From the NCBI RefSeq assembly GCF_000005505.3, contig NC_016135.3:9518613-9582612 (forward strand): DNA of 64,000 nt, in the 5' to 3' direction. The stretch comes from Brachypodium distachyon. Taxonomy: Eukaryota > Streptophyta > Magnoliopsida > Poales > Poaceae. Of this stretch, positions 53,301 through 64,000 are shown in pieces. The position numbers and the translations under genes are program-made. Each line of letters starts with the position of its first letter. The stretch's first letter is position 1. Below the pieces are notes generated by a model. The model was not told the DNA's origin and did no database searches. It saw only the letters and a program-made list of their open reading frames with translations.

Positions 53301-54191
53301 CTAGATAGCCATTACATCTAAACCTTGGGACTCTAGTACGATAAGGTCTGAGGGAAAAGTCTCACTGCCAAGCCTTATCAACACTCCATGACAAAAATGG
53401 TCTGCTCGGAATTCTTTCCCAGGGGATGTCACTAACAACGGTGTTCTAAGTGCTTTAGTGGCTACCCCATGCTTTTGCACCCATGCTTTTGAAATGAAAG
53501 AATGCGATGCTCCAGTATCAAATAATATAACTGCTGGGTTGGAGTTGATAAGGAAGGTTCCAACTACGACGTCCGGTGCTTCATAAGACTCTTCTGCAGA
53601 AACATGGTTCAGCTTGGCCTTCACAAAGGGGTTAGGCCTCTTGTCTCCCTGGTTCTTGTTGCTTTGCTACTTCTCCGGACACTGTGTTGAGTAGTGTCCC
53701 AATTTGTGGCAATGATAGCACTCCACTTGACTCAAGTCCTTCTTCTCTGAGGCTGATCCACTACGGTGCTGACGGTGTCCACTGTTGTTGCTGCTGCCAT
53801 TACCTCCATGGTTGCTTCCACGATGCTGACTCCCATGATGGTGGTGCTGGCGCTGATCCTTGTGCTGGTGGTGGCGTTTGTCCTCATGGGATCGTCCTGA
53901 TGAAGAACCAAAGTGACGGTGCCTTGGAGGTGAATAGGTACGGTGCTTGCAGTGAAATCACATACCAAACTTGTTACTTGCCTTCCTCTTGCGGTTCTCC
54001 ACTTGCTTTTGCTTGCCTTCTAAGCGGACTACCTTGTCAACCAAATTCTGAAAACTGTGGAAATCAGATGAAACTAACTGCACACCGAGCTCGTCATTCA
54101 GACCATCCAAGAAGAGCTCCTGTTTATCTTCATCATCGGCTACGTCATCAGGGGCATAGTGAGCTAACTGAGTGAACCTCTCGAAGTATTC
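53301..54191 (-). pseudogene. T2 gag C-part and protease
   Basis: After the gag stop at 54192 the frame goes on (EYFERFTQLAHYAPDDVADD, DELGVQLVSSDFHSFQNLV), then a His-rich stretch, a TGA near 53957 and an intact zinc knuckle CYHCHKLGHYSTQC near 53725-53686. A stop follows it near 53670. The protease frame has [17 protein letters not shown] and ends at 53301 where a deletion (GLDVMAI*) removes the link to RT. Confidence 0.85.
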
Positions 54192-54722
54192 CTACACAGT
54201 CTTGGATCCTTGACGCAATGCACGGAACTCCTTCCTCATCAATCCCATACTCCCTGCTGGAACGTGAGCTTTGCGAAAACCTTCAACAAAATCATCCCAT
54301 GTGATCTCATCTCCTCCAAATTCGAACTTGAAGGTATCCCACCAAGCTGCTGCGGCTCCTTCAAGCTGATGGCTTGCATATAGCACTCTCTCCTGATCAG
54401 TGCACTGGATGGTGAGTAGCTTCTTTTGGATGGTGCGAAGCCAATCATCTGCTTCAATTGGTTCAGCTGAGCTAGAGAAAGTAGGTGGGTGCAGCCTCAA
54501 AAACCTAGTCAAACGGTCGAAGGGTGGTGGTGGAGGTGGCGGATTGTTGCGGTTGTTCTGGTTCAGGTTCTGAGTGAGCAGGTTCACTAGCTGAGTCTGA
54601 GCTTGCAAAAATTCAGCAAGTCCGGGTACTCCATTGTTGTTGTTGCCAGCGTTGGTGTTGGGGTCGGGGGGGTCGGGGTTGGTGTTGCCAGTGTTGTTGT
54701 TGCCGGTGTTGCAGGTTGACAT
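54192..54722 (-). pseudogene. T2 gag, capsid part
   Basis: ATG 54722 (MSTCNTGNNNTGNTNPDPP) opens an Asn/Gly/Pro-rich N-terminus followed by the retrotrans_gag capsid region (FLRLHPPTFSSSAEPIEADD, WLRTIQKKLLTIQC, LEGAAAAWWDTFKFEFGG, FVEGFRKAHVPAGSM). It stops at a TAG (GSKTV*EYFERF) at 54192. The frame continues past the stop, so this is a recent nonsense change. It is about 1.2 kb downstream of the pre-gag ORF start. Confidence 0.93.
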
Positions 54723-54958
54723 CTTGCTGGAAAAGATAAGGGTCTATAAGAACATAACTACCCATAGATGCTTGCAGCATGAAGAAGTCAAATAAATTCA
54801 CTAAAATAAACTCGACTTTATTAAACTCAATCAAACTCGAATGAATAGTTTCATGAAAAAAATCCTAAGTCTGCCAACCACAAAGTTTGATTGGTCAGTA
54901 CTGTTTAAACCAAGGACTAAGGAAAAACTAAGCGAAAAGGGTTCTAATAAGGTAGCGT

Positions 54959-55933
54959 CTACTCGTCACGGTCGGTCTCAACGTCGGACTTGAAAATAAC
55001 CTCCTCGGGGTCCTCCCCCTCCTCCGTCGGCTCGTCCTCGTCTCCGGAGTCAGCCATCTCATAGTCGAACTCCTCAACCCTGATCAGCATCTCCTCCTCG
55101 TAGTCCTCGTCATTGCTGAGGAATGCCTCGTCCTCAGCCTGAATGTCCTCCCCGTCGTCACGGGCCTCCTCAAGTGCATCCTCCAGCTCGACAACTGTGG
55201 TCTGAAGTAGGTCCACACGGTTCTTCAGTTCCTGTATCATGGTCTTCTTGCGCTGAGCCTTCTGCACCGCCTCGTCTAACTCCTCCTGCAAGATGTAGGC
55301 TGTCTCCTGCAACTGTCCTAGCTCGTCCTTCGCGTCGTTGTTCAGGGCCTCCAGTGCCTGCACCTTCTGCTGCGACTCCACGTCCTTGGCCTTTAGCAGA
55401 TCGTTCTCCCGCTTGAGAGCGGCGATCTGAACATCAGCCAGGGCTAACTCCCGGTTCAGCTCATCCCGGGCGTGAAGGTGCGCATCCGAGATGCTCCTGG
55501 TGACCTCCTGCTGAGCCTGGACGCTATCGAGGTAGCGCTCGAGGTCGGCGTACTGCTGGGCGCTGGGGGTGAGGCCGCCGATACGGGGAAACAGACTCCC
55601 GTATCGGGTCTTCTTGCCGAAGTCCTCGTAGGCGGTGAAGACGAGCTCAGAGGCGTACTCACCGCAGATGCGGGCAAGAGCCTCCTGCATGGCCTTTATC
55701 ACGCCAGCCTCCCAAGTGTCCGCTCCCATGGTGAAGGTGACGTCCCTGGTGACGGGGTGAACCTAGCATCCACGGATCTTGGCGACGACGTCGACGTGTC
55801 CCGGACAGTTCGCGCGATGGTAAGCACGAAACTCTAGTGCAGGCATACGCAGGTATGCGGTCACGTCACGCAGCTGCGCCTCAAAGGGAAGGTCGTCCTG
55901 TCCAGCCTGGTGAAACTCTCCGTTGGCAGCCAT
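54959..55933 (-). pseudogene. Pre-gag ORF of T2 (ORF0), one in-frame stop
   Basis: ATG at 55933 (MAANGEFHQAGQDDLPFEAQ) leads through LEFRAYHRANCPGHVDVVAK to an in-frame TAG (55765-55763). The same frame then runs on without stops (MGADTWEAGVIKAMQEALAR) to 54959. The N-terminal part has a strand-strand-strand-helix look like T1's ORF0. The long middle is a coiled coil (RELALADVQIAALKRENDLL, ELKNRVDLLQTTVVELED). The end is very acidic (DEDEPTEEGEDPEEV). About 324 codons. The shared position with T1 suggests one old accessory gene of this lineage. Confidence 0.8.
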
Positions 55934-56091
55934 CTACAAAAATTTTAACAAAGAGGAGAAAAGTCGATCAGAATCCATGTTAGATAGAAAAAAATAGGAG
56001 TATAAGTATATAGGTGTATATTCTTCTTGATTTACTTAAAATAAGTCCCTATGGCTTTTCCAGTACTAGGGTCACGTCCTATAGGAAACAT

Positions 56092-56104
56092 GCGCTCTGA
56101 TACC
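56092..56104 (-). promoter_or_regulatory. T2 primer-binding site (Met tRNA type)
   Basis: Minus strand GGTATCAGAGCGC follows the LTR end ...GTCGCGACA with a 3-nt spacer. It matches the complement of the plant initiator Met tRNA 3' end except for the first T, and defines the 5' LTR inner edge at 56108. Confidence 0.88.
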
Positions 56105-56107
56105 TTC

Positions 56108-59100
56108 TGTCGCGACCCAGACCATTAAGGACTTGGAATCACTATGTTTATAGTACTAGTCCCTGGATCAATGCTAGTACCCATAGTTCACGATGAAATA
56201 TCATAATTCATGTCTTTATTACAACGTATAAAAGATAACAATCCAGAGTATTATTACACAACGAAAGTCTAAAAATATCAAATGAAGATAAATGAGCTTC
56301 CATCCACGCAACAGGCAAGTTGAATGTAGACTCGCGACCCTGCGTACCTCCTTCCTTTAATTATCACTCTCCGCACATGATAGGTGCAGATAAGTACATT
56401 GAATGTACTCGCAAGTAAAATACCTGTGAGGTTAGGAGAAATGCAAGTACATGCTTATTGGATAATTCCTAAGTGGCTTCTATGGTTCTTTTGCCAAAAC
56501 AACAAGTTTTATTTTGAAATACTCATAATAGCTTTCCTTTGCGAAACTCTAAATCTAGAATTTCATAGAAAATAGTTTGGAAATAATGTACTTAATACTT
56601 TGAAAATAGTTTTGGGTCCCTCCCGGTACAATAATGTAGCACCACTTTGTAAAAATCATACAAGTAATAACTTAGGGTAATTGGTGGCATGACAATAACC
56701 TATAGCCATACTACTTAGGACATAGCTAATAAATTGCAAACGCATTTTATAAATACTTCATAACAATATAAACCTACACATGCATGCCTACAACTTGTAA
56801 ACAAACTAGCATATGCAAAAATTATAGGATTCTAGATGATCAAAGGTATCCACTTGCCTGAGCCTGAGTTGTTGTAACGATCAGAATTTCCCTGGAACTC
56901 TTCGCAGTCACACTCAGGATAATCTATCGCGAAGAACGAAAGCAACAATGAATAACTTGTTCAACAACTCAGAATAATAACTCCATAAGAACCGAATAAG
57001 AATTACAAAAAATTCAATTTAGAAAAGCAGCTAACAAGGCACAACTAATACTAATCCAACCGCAAGCACAGATCTAAGGCTAGGAACAAGATTTGGAACC
57101 AAATGGAGACACATTGATAACCTACAGGCTGATAACAGATAACAATTCTAACGGAAAGGGAACTGTCAAAACACATCTGAGCTAACGGCACAGAAGGTAC
57201 TGACACTAAGAACGTAAGTTAAGGCTTATAACACAGAAAGTTCCATCTAAAACGGAGCAACGAAACAAAAGATACAAGCCTACGAAAGTAGCTAATCAAA
57301 AACACGGTTCTGTGAATACAGTTTTCAATTATTAATCTAGTGGAGTAATCTTATTACATGTTACGTGAAAAGTCTTCTGAGATGTAGAGTTTTAACCGAT
57401 GTTTACATTACAGAAAGAATAAACGAAAAGGGATTTATAGAATTTTAAACATTAATCTCTACAAAGTGTCTAATCAATAACAGTGCTGGCTAGACTAAAC
57501 CGGTGTATTAAGTTCTTTTTAACAGGTAGCTAGTTTTTACAAACTTTTAGTTCATTATCTAAATCTACAAAAGGTGCACAAAATTAACAGGGTGTAACAC
57601 AAGACCTACTCGTCAAACTACAGAAACTTACAACCTAAACGGGTCTACAATCTACTCAACAAGAACTTCGAAAGGTATCTAATCTAAAACAGACTACTGG
57701 GAATACCAATTTGGAACGACCATGCACTGCTGAAGATGATAGAGACGGGGCTTCTAAAGAGATCTAATTTATAGAGCAAGATGTAAGCTACCAGATGCAA
57801 AAAAATATTCCTAAATAGGATCTACGGAACAAAAGATACGGAGTATAGAAATAGGCTAATCAAAATAGACTGCAGCTCAAAAACAGAGCAAGAAAGCTCA
57901 CCGGAGAAGATGGAGTTCGCCGGAGTTGATGGGAGTCGGCGAAACAGAGGTTTCCGGAGGCAAGGCTGTGGTGTATGGTGTCCTAGGCGTCGATAGGGAT
58001 CTAAAGGTGGTGGTGGCTCAGATTAATTTGAGGCGAGACGGTAGGAATTGCTCGCCGGAGTTTGCGTGGAAATGGAGACGAAACTTGAAATTGGTTGCAA
58101 GATTGACTGCGGCTTCAAGCTAGGTTTCGAGGGATTGGTCGGGGCTCTCGAGGGCGTCAGGTTGGGGGTATTTGTAGGGCTTGGGGCGCTTGGAATAAGG
58201 CCGGCGGCGGGAGAGATTTGAACGGGATTCGGTTTCTCTTAAAATTCGGACGAGATAGAGTCCGGGATGGTTTCAATCTTGTTGGGATAGATTCCTTGAC
58301 GTGAGGGGAAAGATTTGGTGCGAAAATCTCAGAGAAAACGCGTTCGGGGAGTGGATTTCGCGATGGGGCGGCCATGGACGCCGGCGAACTCGAGCTCGAG
58401 CTCGGGCTATGGCGCGGCGCGGGCAGGGGCGTCGTGGGCTGTGGGTGGTTGCGGCTGCGGTGGCGAGCGGCGGAGCCGGGGCGGAGCTTGGCGGCGGGGG
58501 GCCGGCGAGCAGAAGCAGCGGCCGGAGCTTGGCGTGGCTTGGCCATGGCTGCAGCCAGGGAGAAGGCATGAGGAAGAAGGAGAGAAGAGAAAAAGAAAAA
58601 AAAAGAAAGGGAAAAAAAAGAAAAGGGAAGGGGAAGGATGGCCATTGGATGGGGAATGGATGGACGAGATTAGAAGATATCCCTTCGGTACACTTAAGTG
58701 GAAACAGGTTTCACAGAAATACGACTTCATGCAGAGAAAACAAACTCCGCAGAAGAAAAAGAAAAACAAATAAAGAAATAGCTTTTCTGGGTTTCTAAAT
58801 CGCCAGAAAATCAAATAAGGCAAATAAAATACCAAACGGCATCGGAAAAATTCCAGAAAATTCCTGAAATTCCAAATACCTGTTTGGAAGCTAGGAAAAA
58901 TAGTTTCCTCATGGAATATAATTTATAAAAATATTTTTAATGCATATGCAGCTCAAATAAATTCCAACAAATGCATATAATCACTTTTAAGGTCAAATAA
59001 ACTCCCAATTAAACTGTAAGATCATCTCCAAACTCAAATATGGTCAAAATGATATGCATGTGACATGAAAAAGGTAATAACATCCAAATTAGAAAAATTG

Positions 59101-59110
59101 GGATGTTACA
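56108..59110 (-). repeat. T2 5' LTR, 3003 bp
   Basis: On the minus strand TGTAACATCCCAATTTTTC at 59110 to ...GGTCGCGACA at 56108. The part nearest gag is AT-rich (56108-57900); 58130-58560 is GC-rich with overlapping short ORFs on both strands and no protein resemblance. A purine-rich tract (aaaagaaaaaaaaagaaag..., plus strand about 58588-58635) is in both LTR copies with length differences. No host gene here. Confidence 0.92.
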
Positions 59111-60191
59111 GGTGGCCGCCGCTTCAGGCGCCCTTGATCTGCGCAAGATCAGGGGCACGTCGTCCTCTTCATCCTCCTCCTCGTCCGCCACCGGGACGAC
59201 CATCGGGGTCGCGGCAGCCTGGCCCGCCTCGTCATCAGAGGACGGGATGTCGGGCCAGCTGACCTCCGAGTCGCCCCCGCTCTCGTCGAGCACCCGCTTC
59301 CCGCGGGGTGCAGGTGGAGGGGGGCGCGGGGTCCAAGCTAGGGAATCGATCATCAATCCCCACACGTTGCAGGGCGGGTATGCGGCGACGATGTCGTGCA
59401 GCCCTGGAACGCCGGCGTGGAGGGAGAAAACCCCCGGCAGCAACTCCGTGACGGGGGCGTCCTCGCCGGTGATCCCCTTCACCCACGCCTGGATTGCTTC
59501 CAGGCCCACGCCCCCGTGCTGGAGGCGTGTCCTGTCCCCGGACCCCGTGTACATCCACGCGGGGCGGGAGCGCAGCTGAAGCAGCGCGATGCGCCGGCTG
59601 ATGTAGGCGCGCGCCACGTCGAGGTCGGTGAGCCCTGCTAGCCGGAGGGCCTTGATCTTCGCGATGATGGGGAGGAGCTCGGCGTCGCGGTGGTAGCGGT
59701 CCCGCTCCCGATGACATCGCCCCCGCTTGGTCGATGCGGGGGTAGAAGTAGTGCCGGAATAACACCACCGACGGCATTACTCCGACGAACGCCTCACAGA
59801 GAAACTGGAAGACAGTGAGGAGGAAGAGGGAGGTGGGGTGGAGTTGCGCCATCCGGAGCTGGTACGACTCCATGAGCGCATGGAGGAACAGGGAGTACGG
59901 TGGCACTAACCCGGCGAGGATGAAGCGCGCGAACATCCGGAAGTTGTTTTCTTGGTGGTCGGCGCCGGCGGGGAAGATGAGAGTCTCCCCGTACTCGTTG
60001 AACCGCGAGGCAACGGCGTGCCGGATCTTGTCCAGCGCCTTGCCATTGTAGCCAGGCCGGAAGAAGGCGAACTTGGCCCTCAGCGCCCGCCTCTTCTGGT
60101 CCTTCTCAGCGGCGGTCTTGGCGGCCGCCTCACTCTTGCCGGCCGCAGGCTTCTTTGGGGCCTTCCCTTTCCTGGGAGCAGGGGGCGTCAT
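59111..60191 (-). pseudogene. E reverse-strand gene, N-terminal half (Transposase_28-like)
   Basis: ATG 60191 (MTPPAPRKGKAPKKPAAG) is followed by a basic N-terminus and the domain known as 'putative gypsy type transposon' (Transposase_28): FPAGADHQENNFRMFARFIL, AGLVPPYSLFLHALMESY, HPTSLFLLTVFQFLCEAFVG. Compared with the G copy, about 60 codons are deleted near 59700, causing a shift to frame AKIKALRLAGLTDLDVARAY, WMYTGSGDRTRLQHGGVG, EAIQAWVKGITGEDAP. It ends at T2 (RRSRAPEAAAT). The function of this domain is not known. Confidence 0.8.
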
Positions 60192-60580
60192 GGGGAGCGT
60201 AGGCGGAAGCTAGCAAGATTCGTGGGCGCAAAGGGGCGAGAAGGTGGAGGAGAAAGGCTGGGGGGCTAAGCGTTTGCCCCTCAGCGCAGCAGTGGGGCCT
60301 TATAGCCGCCTCTGCTCAGTAACGGTCACATCCGCATCCTACGTGTGCGCTGGGATAACTACGGTTCAAGGGGATAATGCGGAGAGTTGCCTTAACCACC
60401 CGTGTTTAAGGGGGAGGTTACGGCGGAAATCTCGCACCCACTACTCCGCCTGTAACGGCGGAGTCCTTGGAACGACGGAAAGACGCGGGCCCGAGACAGC
60501 TCAGGACCCACGCATCGGTTGAGGACGTAGCCCAGCAACCGACCATGGAAGAGTCCACCCGGGAACAGGCGTTGCCGGCC
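60192..60580 (-). promoter_or_regulatory. Promoter region of the E reverse-strand gene
   Basis: A TATA-like box (ggctataagg on the minus strand, about 60298-60307) lies about 110 bp upstream of ATG 60191. The region up to the polypurine tract is GC-rich and free of other genes. The matching region in G (45703-45952) is its homologue. Confidence 0.6.
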
Positions 60581-60596
60581 CACGCCAGGGGGCTAC
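60581..60596 (+). promoter_or_regulatory. E polypurine tract
   Basis: The string cacgccagggggctac directly precedes the LTR start TGTCGC. The purine-rich AGGGGG core next to the 3' LTR is the plus-strand primer site of Tat elements, and the same motif flanks the LTR of G on the minus strand. Confidence 0.75.
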
Positions 60597-61390
60597 TGTC
60601 GCACCAATGGCACCCGGGGTACCACCGCTGCACGACGCGTGGGCCACCTTGCTTGCTCCCCGGGAGGAGCACACCCTTGGCAGCACTGTGCAAGCTGCCC
60701 GGCAAGCCAAGAGCCCGGCAGGGCTCGCGCAGCTTCAGGGGAGAATTCCTGCCTGGGCACTTCCCGGGAGGCTACTTGCCGGGAGGGGCGTCCCCAGGCG
60801 CAGGTGTCCGTTACAAGGGCGGGACCGAACGAGCAGAACAGCGGCGCCACGTCGGCGCTCGGCAGGCACCCTGTGTGCAGGGTTCGTCAGGACAAGGAGT
60901 GAAGCACACGCCGCATTAAATGCTCCGACAAAAAGGGGATTCCCCGTCCAGTCAAGCGTACAGTGACTGCTTAAGTGTAGTTTTTAGGCCTCTAGACCCC
61001 TAGTTGCAGGGCTAGTCTTCTTGCATGTATGCTAGCACAACGAGAAGGAGCACACCAACGGTCAAAGGGTTGGACCATTTCCCAGTTCGCTACTAGCAAT
61101 AGCCCAAAGTAGCAATTGGTACTTAGCTGAATAGAGAGTGCACCCGGGGAGTACCCCCGGCAACCTGTAAACACCAGCTCTTTGGCTAATAACAAACTCA
61201 GGCAAGCAGGACGTAGGGTTTTACACCTCAGGGTGGCCCGAACCTGGGTAAAAAGTGTGCTCGTGTCAATTGCTTCCATACGCTGTGCATTGGCCCCACC
61301 GGTGATCGCCGGAGCGATCCCCGTAGCCCACTGCCGAACCTAAAAGGGGGTGCTCGCGCATCCCCGGTGTCTAAGCCCCGTGCTACGACA
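60597..61390 (+). repeat. E 3' LTR, 794 bp, intact
   Basis: It runs TGTCGCACCAATGGCACCCG to CCCCGTGCTACGACA, with 5-bp inverted ends TGTCG/CGACA. It has many CCCGGGA/GCCGGGA palindromes in its first 250 bp and a 'caggacgtagggttttacac..gaacctgggtaaaaa' end region. It is followed directly by the G coding frame at 61391. Confidence 0.9.
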
Positions 61391-64000
61391 CGTCGTTATT
61401 CACATTGGCCGTTTTCCAACACCTCTGTGAAGCGTTCGTGGGGGTGATGCCGTCGGTGGCGCTATTCCTCCACTACTACTACCCGAGGGTGGAGAAGAAG
61501 GCCCCCCTGTCCTCGGGGGTAGTGTTCCGATTCCACGACAGGATCAAATCGGAATTCATCGAGCTGGGGAAGAAGAAGATCGAGCACGAATGGCGCCGCG
61601 ACTGGTGCTCGGTGCGCACCGACGAGCTCCAGGAGTTCCATGAGGAGCCCCTCGGGCCTCCGAAGGGCTCTGATGACTGGATGCTCCGTGACCCGAAGGA
61701 CGAGGAGCTGGCCCCGATCTGTGGAAAGATCAAGGCGCTCCGTGAGGCCGGGCTCACGGACATGGATGTGGTGCGCCACTTCATCGGGAGGCGCGTGGCC
61801 CCCTTGCAGCGGCACTCGCATCCGGCGTTGATGTACACCGGGGCCGGCGACCGGACCCCGCTGCAGCGCACGGACCTCCTCCCGGAGGAAGTGCAATTCT
61901 GGGTGAAGGGTATCACCGGCGAGGACGAACCCTACCGGCTGATCCCGCCTAGAGCGCACTCGCTCCGCGCCGGGATCTCGAACCCGGGAGCCCGGGATCT
62001 CCCACTCTGCGACGAGTGGGGGATCATGGAGGACCCCTTGGCGCAACCCTCACCCCCGTAGCCCCGGTCCCAGAAGGGCAAGGGGCCGGCTGCTGACTTG
62101 GGGAAAGGGGGCCAGGGCCAGGCCTCCGCCCAGTCGGAGGGCTCGGACTCCGACGACTCCTCGTTGGGTGTCGAAGGAGACCTTAGCGACGACGACGTTC
62201 CCCCGGCAGCCGACGCAGTCGTGCCAGAGGAGGACGACGAGGAAGATGACGTCCCCTTGGTAAGGCGGTCCGCGGCGGAGCAGGCGGGCGGGCGGGAGGC
62301 CAGCCTGCAGCTCCAGGGACCTCACGGCGACGCGGTGGCTGGGGCCTCCGGCGGTAGTGGCGCGGCTGCTACAGCCGCCCCGACCACCCCGGGAACTCCG
62401 GCAGCTCCCCCCGCGCGAAGCGGCCCTCCGGCGAGGAGCATCTTAACGGACAGGGTGCTCAAGCTCAAGCCGGCGGGGTAAGTACAATGTCGTTCAGAAC
62501 AGCTTTGATTTCGCAAAATTATTTTGTGCCTGACTAATCTGTTTTTACGTTTTCCAGTTCGTCGAGGAAGAGGGGGCAGACCGGCGACAACCAGCGTGTC
62601 GCTGGCAGCCCCAACCAAGAAGCCTCGCCCGGCATCGGGCGGCGGGACCAAGACGCTGCTGACGCAGCGGTTACGACAGCAGCAGCGGCCGCACGGGACC
62701 CAAGGATCCCCGACTCAAGCTCACAGGGCACCGGCCTGGTGGCAGGTACGCGCAAGTTCGAACACTTCCCTTAGTATTCGCGCCAATCCCCACGCTTGAC
62801 GCAGGAGCCATTCGTGCAGTTGCCGGAGGGGTTCCGGCTGCGCCCGCACCTACAGAGGTGCGGGTCATCGACCCTACTGGCGAGGTCGATGACGACGCTT
62901 CGGCGGAGGTTGCCTCTGTCGGAGCCCTTCAGCAATTGGTCACGACACCTGTCGGGGCCGCGACTGCTGCCACCGACGACGCCACGCAGCGGGTGCCATC
63001 TGAGGCGGGCGGCACAGAGCAGCCTCCGCCAGCCGGGGCGGGCGGTGGTGCCCTGGAGAAGCCCCCGAGCCCCTAGCTCGCCACTTCGGACGAGTAGGGA
63101 GCGGTGGGGCTCGGCCATGCCGGGGGCGCGCCATCAAATCCCGATGCCCCCTCGGGATCGCAGACGGTCGCGGTGGGGTCCTCCTCCTCCGCCGGAGCCG
63201 CCTTCAGCCTGGGAGCAGGGGAGCTCGCTGAGCGGACTTGGGGTCGGATCACCTTCGACCCCAGCGTGTTCCAGCAGGGACACCAAGTGATCGACCACAT
63301 CCAGCAGTAGCAGCAGATGTTCATCGATTTCTTCAACGACGCGCAGCAGCACCACGCCCGTGTAGTGGCGGAACGGGGCGTAGCGCGACGGGAGGCGGAG
63401 GAGCAGTGCACCGAGCTGCAGCGGCTCTGGGAGGAGCTCCAGCAAGCGCGGCAAGCCGGGGCAACGCCTGCGATGCAAGGGGTGCCGGAGGCTGTGGGAT
63501 CTCCAGCAAGAGCACCAGCGGGAGCTCGAGCTGGTGAAGGCCACACACGCCAAGAGCGAGGAGGAGCACCAGGCGGCTCTGGACTCGTTCCAAGGGCATC
63601 TCCGGGAGAAGACGAACTTACTGTCCGGCTACTCCCTGGAGATCCAGCGCCTCCGCCACGAGGTCGGAGAGCTGGAGACAGCGGCCGCAATAGCAGCCGA
63701 AGCCTCGGCGAGCCAGGAGAAGGAGCTGCAGGACCAGGACCGCTCCCAGGAGTGCGAGCTTGCGGGGCAGCTCAAGGCTGCCCAAGATGCCAGCTCGTCC
63801 CTTCAGGGCGAGCTTGACATGGCGCGGCAGGAACTCCGGCTGATCAACGACGACAACACCAAGAAGGCATCAGAGAGGCTGAAGTCCGAGTGTCATGAGC
63901 ACAAGCGGCAGGCCCAGGAGGCTTGCTGTGCGTGCACTGAGCTGCGGGCCCGCAGGACAGGGGAGGTGGCCAGGCTGAAGAAGTTGGCCGACTCGGCGGT
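61391..64000 (+). pseudogene. G reverse-strand gene, Transposase_28-like, partial
   Basis: The frame enters without its first ~120 codons (VFQHLCEAFVGVMPSVALFL). Next come RFHDRIKSEFIELGKKKIEH, DVVRHFIGRRVAPLQRH, LMYTGAGDRTPLQ and FWVKGITGEDEP. An in-frame TAG at 62059-62061 is followed by the same frame to an acidic linker. Introns with GT-AG borders: 62478-62557 (80 bp) and 62746-62804 (59 bp). Later parts read TWGRITFDPSVFQQGHQVID, a stop near 63308, and long coiled coils (LEIQRLRHEVGELETAAA, LDMARQELRLINDDN) to the window edge. Same layout as the E gene. Function unknown. Confidence 0.75.

Larger units (their letters stand above)
49671..59110 (-). mobile_element. Tekay-type chromovirus T2, 3' LTR truncated
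   Basis: Minus-strand element: 5' LTR 59110-56108, Met primer site, pre-gag ORF, gag, protease, RT, RNase H, integrase with chromodomain-like end, polypurine tract (attttaagaggggtaggtt, minus, 50279-50261) and a 3' LTR of which only the first 590 bp remain (50260-49671). It sits in the reverse-strand gene of E. The right flank after TGTAACA is ggtgg; the left duplication was lost with the truncated LTR. The two LTRs are about 97% alike over 590 bp by eye, so it is younger than E. Confidence 0.93.
45953..61390 (+). mobile_element. Tat-type element E, pol deleted, split by T2
   Basis: Plus-strand element: a 55-bp tail of the 5' LTR (45953-46007), primer site, gag, then directly the 3' end of a reverse-strand gene (48235). 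Its N-terminal half lies beyond T2 at 59111-60191, followed by promoter, polypurine tract and an intact 794-bp 3' LTR (60597-61390). Protease, RT, RNase H and integrase are missing, so this is a large internal deletion copy or non-autonomous derivative. It sits inside the reverse-strand gene of G. Confidence 0.85.
44821..64000 (-). mobile_element. Tat-type element G (outermost), runs off the window
   Basis: G is on the minus strand: its 3' LTR is 44821-45682. The polypurine tract (minus: agcccacgcccgggggctat) ends at 45683, and the promoter region of its reverse-strand gene follows to about 45952. Element E is inserted here, and the reverse-strand gene resumes at 61391 and continues to the window end. 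Pol, gag and the 5' LTR would lie beyond 64000. The N-terminal part of the gene (about 120 codons) was lost at the E junction. Confidence 0.75.

Noticed and set aside
1..64000. tRNA, rRNA, CRISPR arrays, bacterial operons
   Set aside because: I looked for CCA-adjacent tRNA-like folds, short regular spacers and Shine-Dalgarno-led gene series and saw none. The tandem repeats present (52, 117, 178 bp) are direct arrays without spacers.

Overview
This window is intergenic DNA from a large, repeat-rich plant genome, almost certainly a grass (Poaceae). It contains CACTA elements with grass-type AGTGGCGG subterminal repeats, Tekay-type chromoviruses, Tat-type Ty3/gypsy elements carrying a reverse-strand spliced gene, copia LTRs, a gene-carrying Mutator-like element (MULE) and a truncated LINE. 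I found no convincing single-copy host gene, tRNA, rRNA, CRISPR array or bacterial-type operon. Species cannot be read from the sequence.

Left part, 1-24014: an old LTR-like stretch (1-1860) is followed by CACTA fragment A (2526-3900), an unexplained block, and a Tat-type RT/RNase H fragment (4876-5744). CACTA element C begins at 5745. It carries a minus-strand gene with Transposase_24-like, DUF8039-like and Ulp1-like parts. A complete insertion of a Tekay-type retrotransposon (T1, 9490-20266, target site duplication GGGTT) splits element C. T1 has a 3.8-kb 5' LTR, an extra ORF before gag, a broken gag-pol, and a 3' LTR fused directly to the integrase gene by a deletion. CACTA element B (about 21800-24014) carries a decayed TNP2 transposase. 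Its promoter region is an inverted copy of element A.

Middle part, 24015-39225: three unrelated LTR pieces abut at 24015-26030. They are followed by a Tat-type element D on the minus strand: 5' LTR 38242-39225, gag, protease-RT, two RNases H, integrase, a 9-unit 52-bp tandem array, and a spliced plus-strand gene. Two solo LTRs with perfect 5-bp target duplications sit inside D (27961-29000, GAAGA; 31087-32288, GAGTA).

Middle-right, 39226-44820: a 5'-truncated LINE tail ends in poly(A). A degenerate gene-like stretch follows, then a 3161-bp MULE (41188-44348) with ~300-bp terminal inverted repeats and a perfect 9-bp duplication (ATGATTATA). The MULE carries a minus-strand gene resembling the grass DUF4283 family.

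Right part, 44821-64000: three retrotransposons are nested. Tat-type element G (minus) was hit by element E (plus, 45953-61390), and E's reverse-strand gene was hit by Tekay element T2 (minus, 49671-59110). E has lost its pol region and most of its 5' LTR. T2 has lost most of its 3' LTR. The G reverse-strand gene, with GT-AG introns and a coiled-coil C-terminal half, runs off the window end.

Reading the nesting and decay together, most coding regions are pseudogenes with in-frame stops, frameshifts and deletions. The least damaged coding pieces are the pre-gag ORF of T1 and parts of the reverse-strand genes of D and G.
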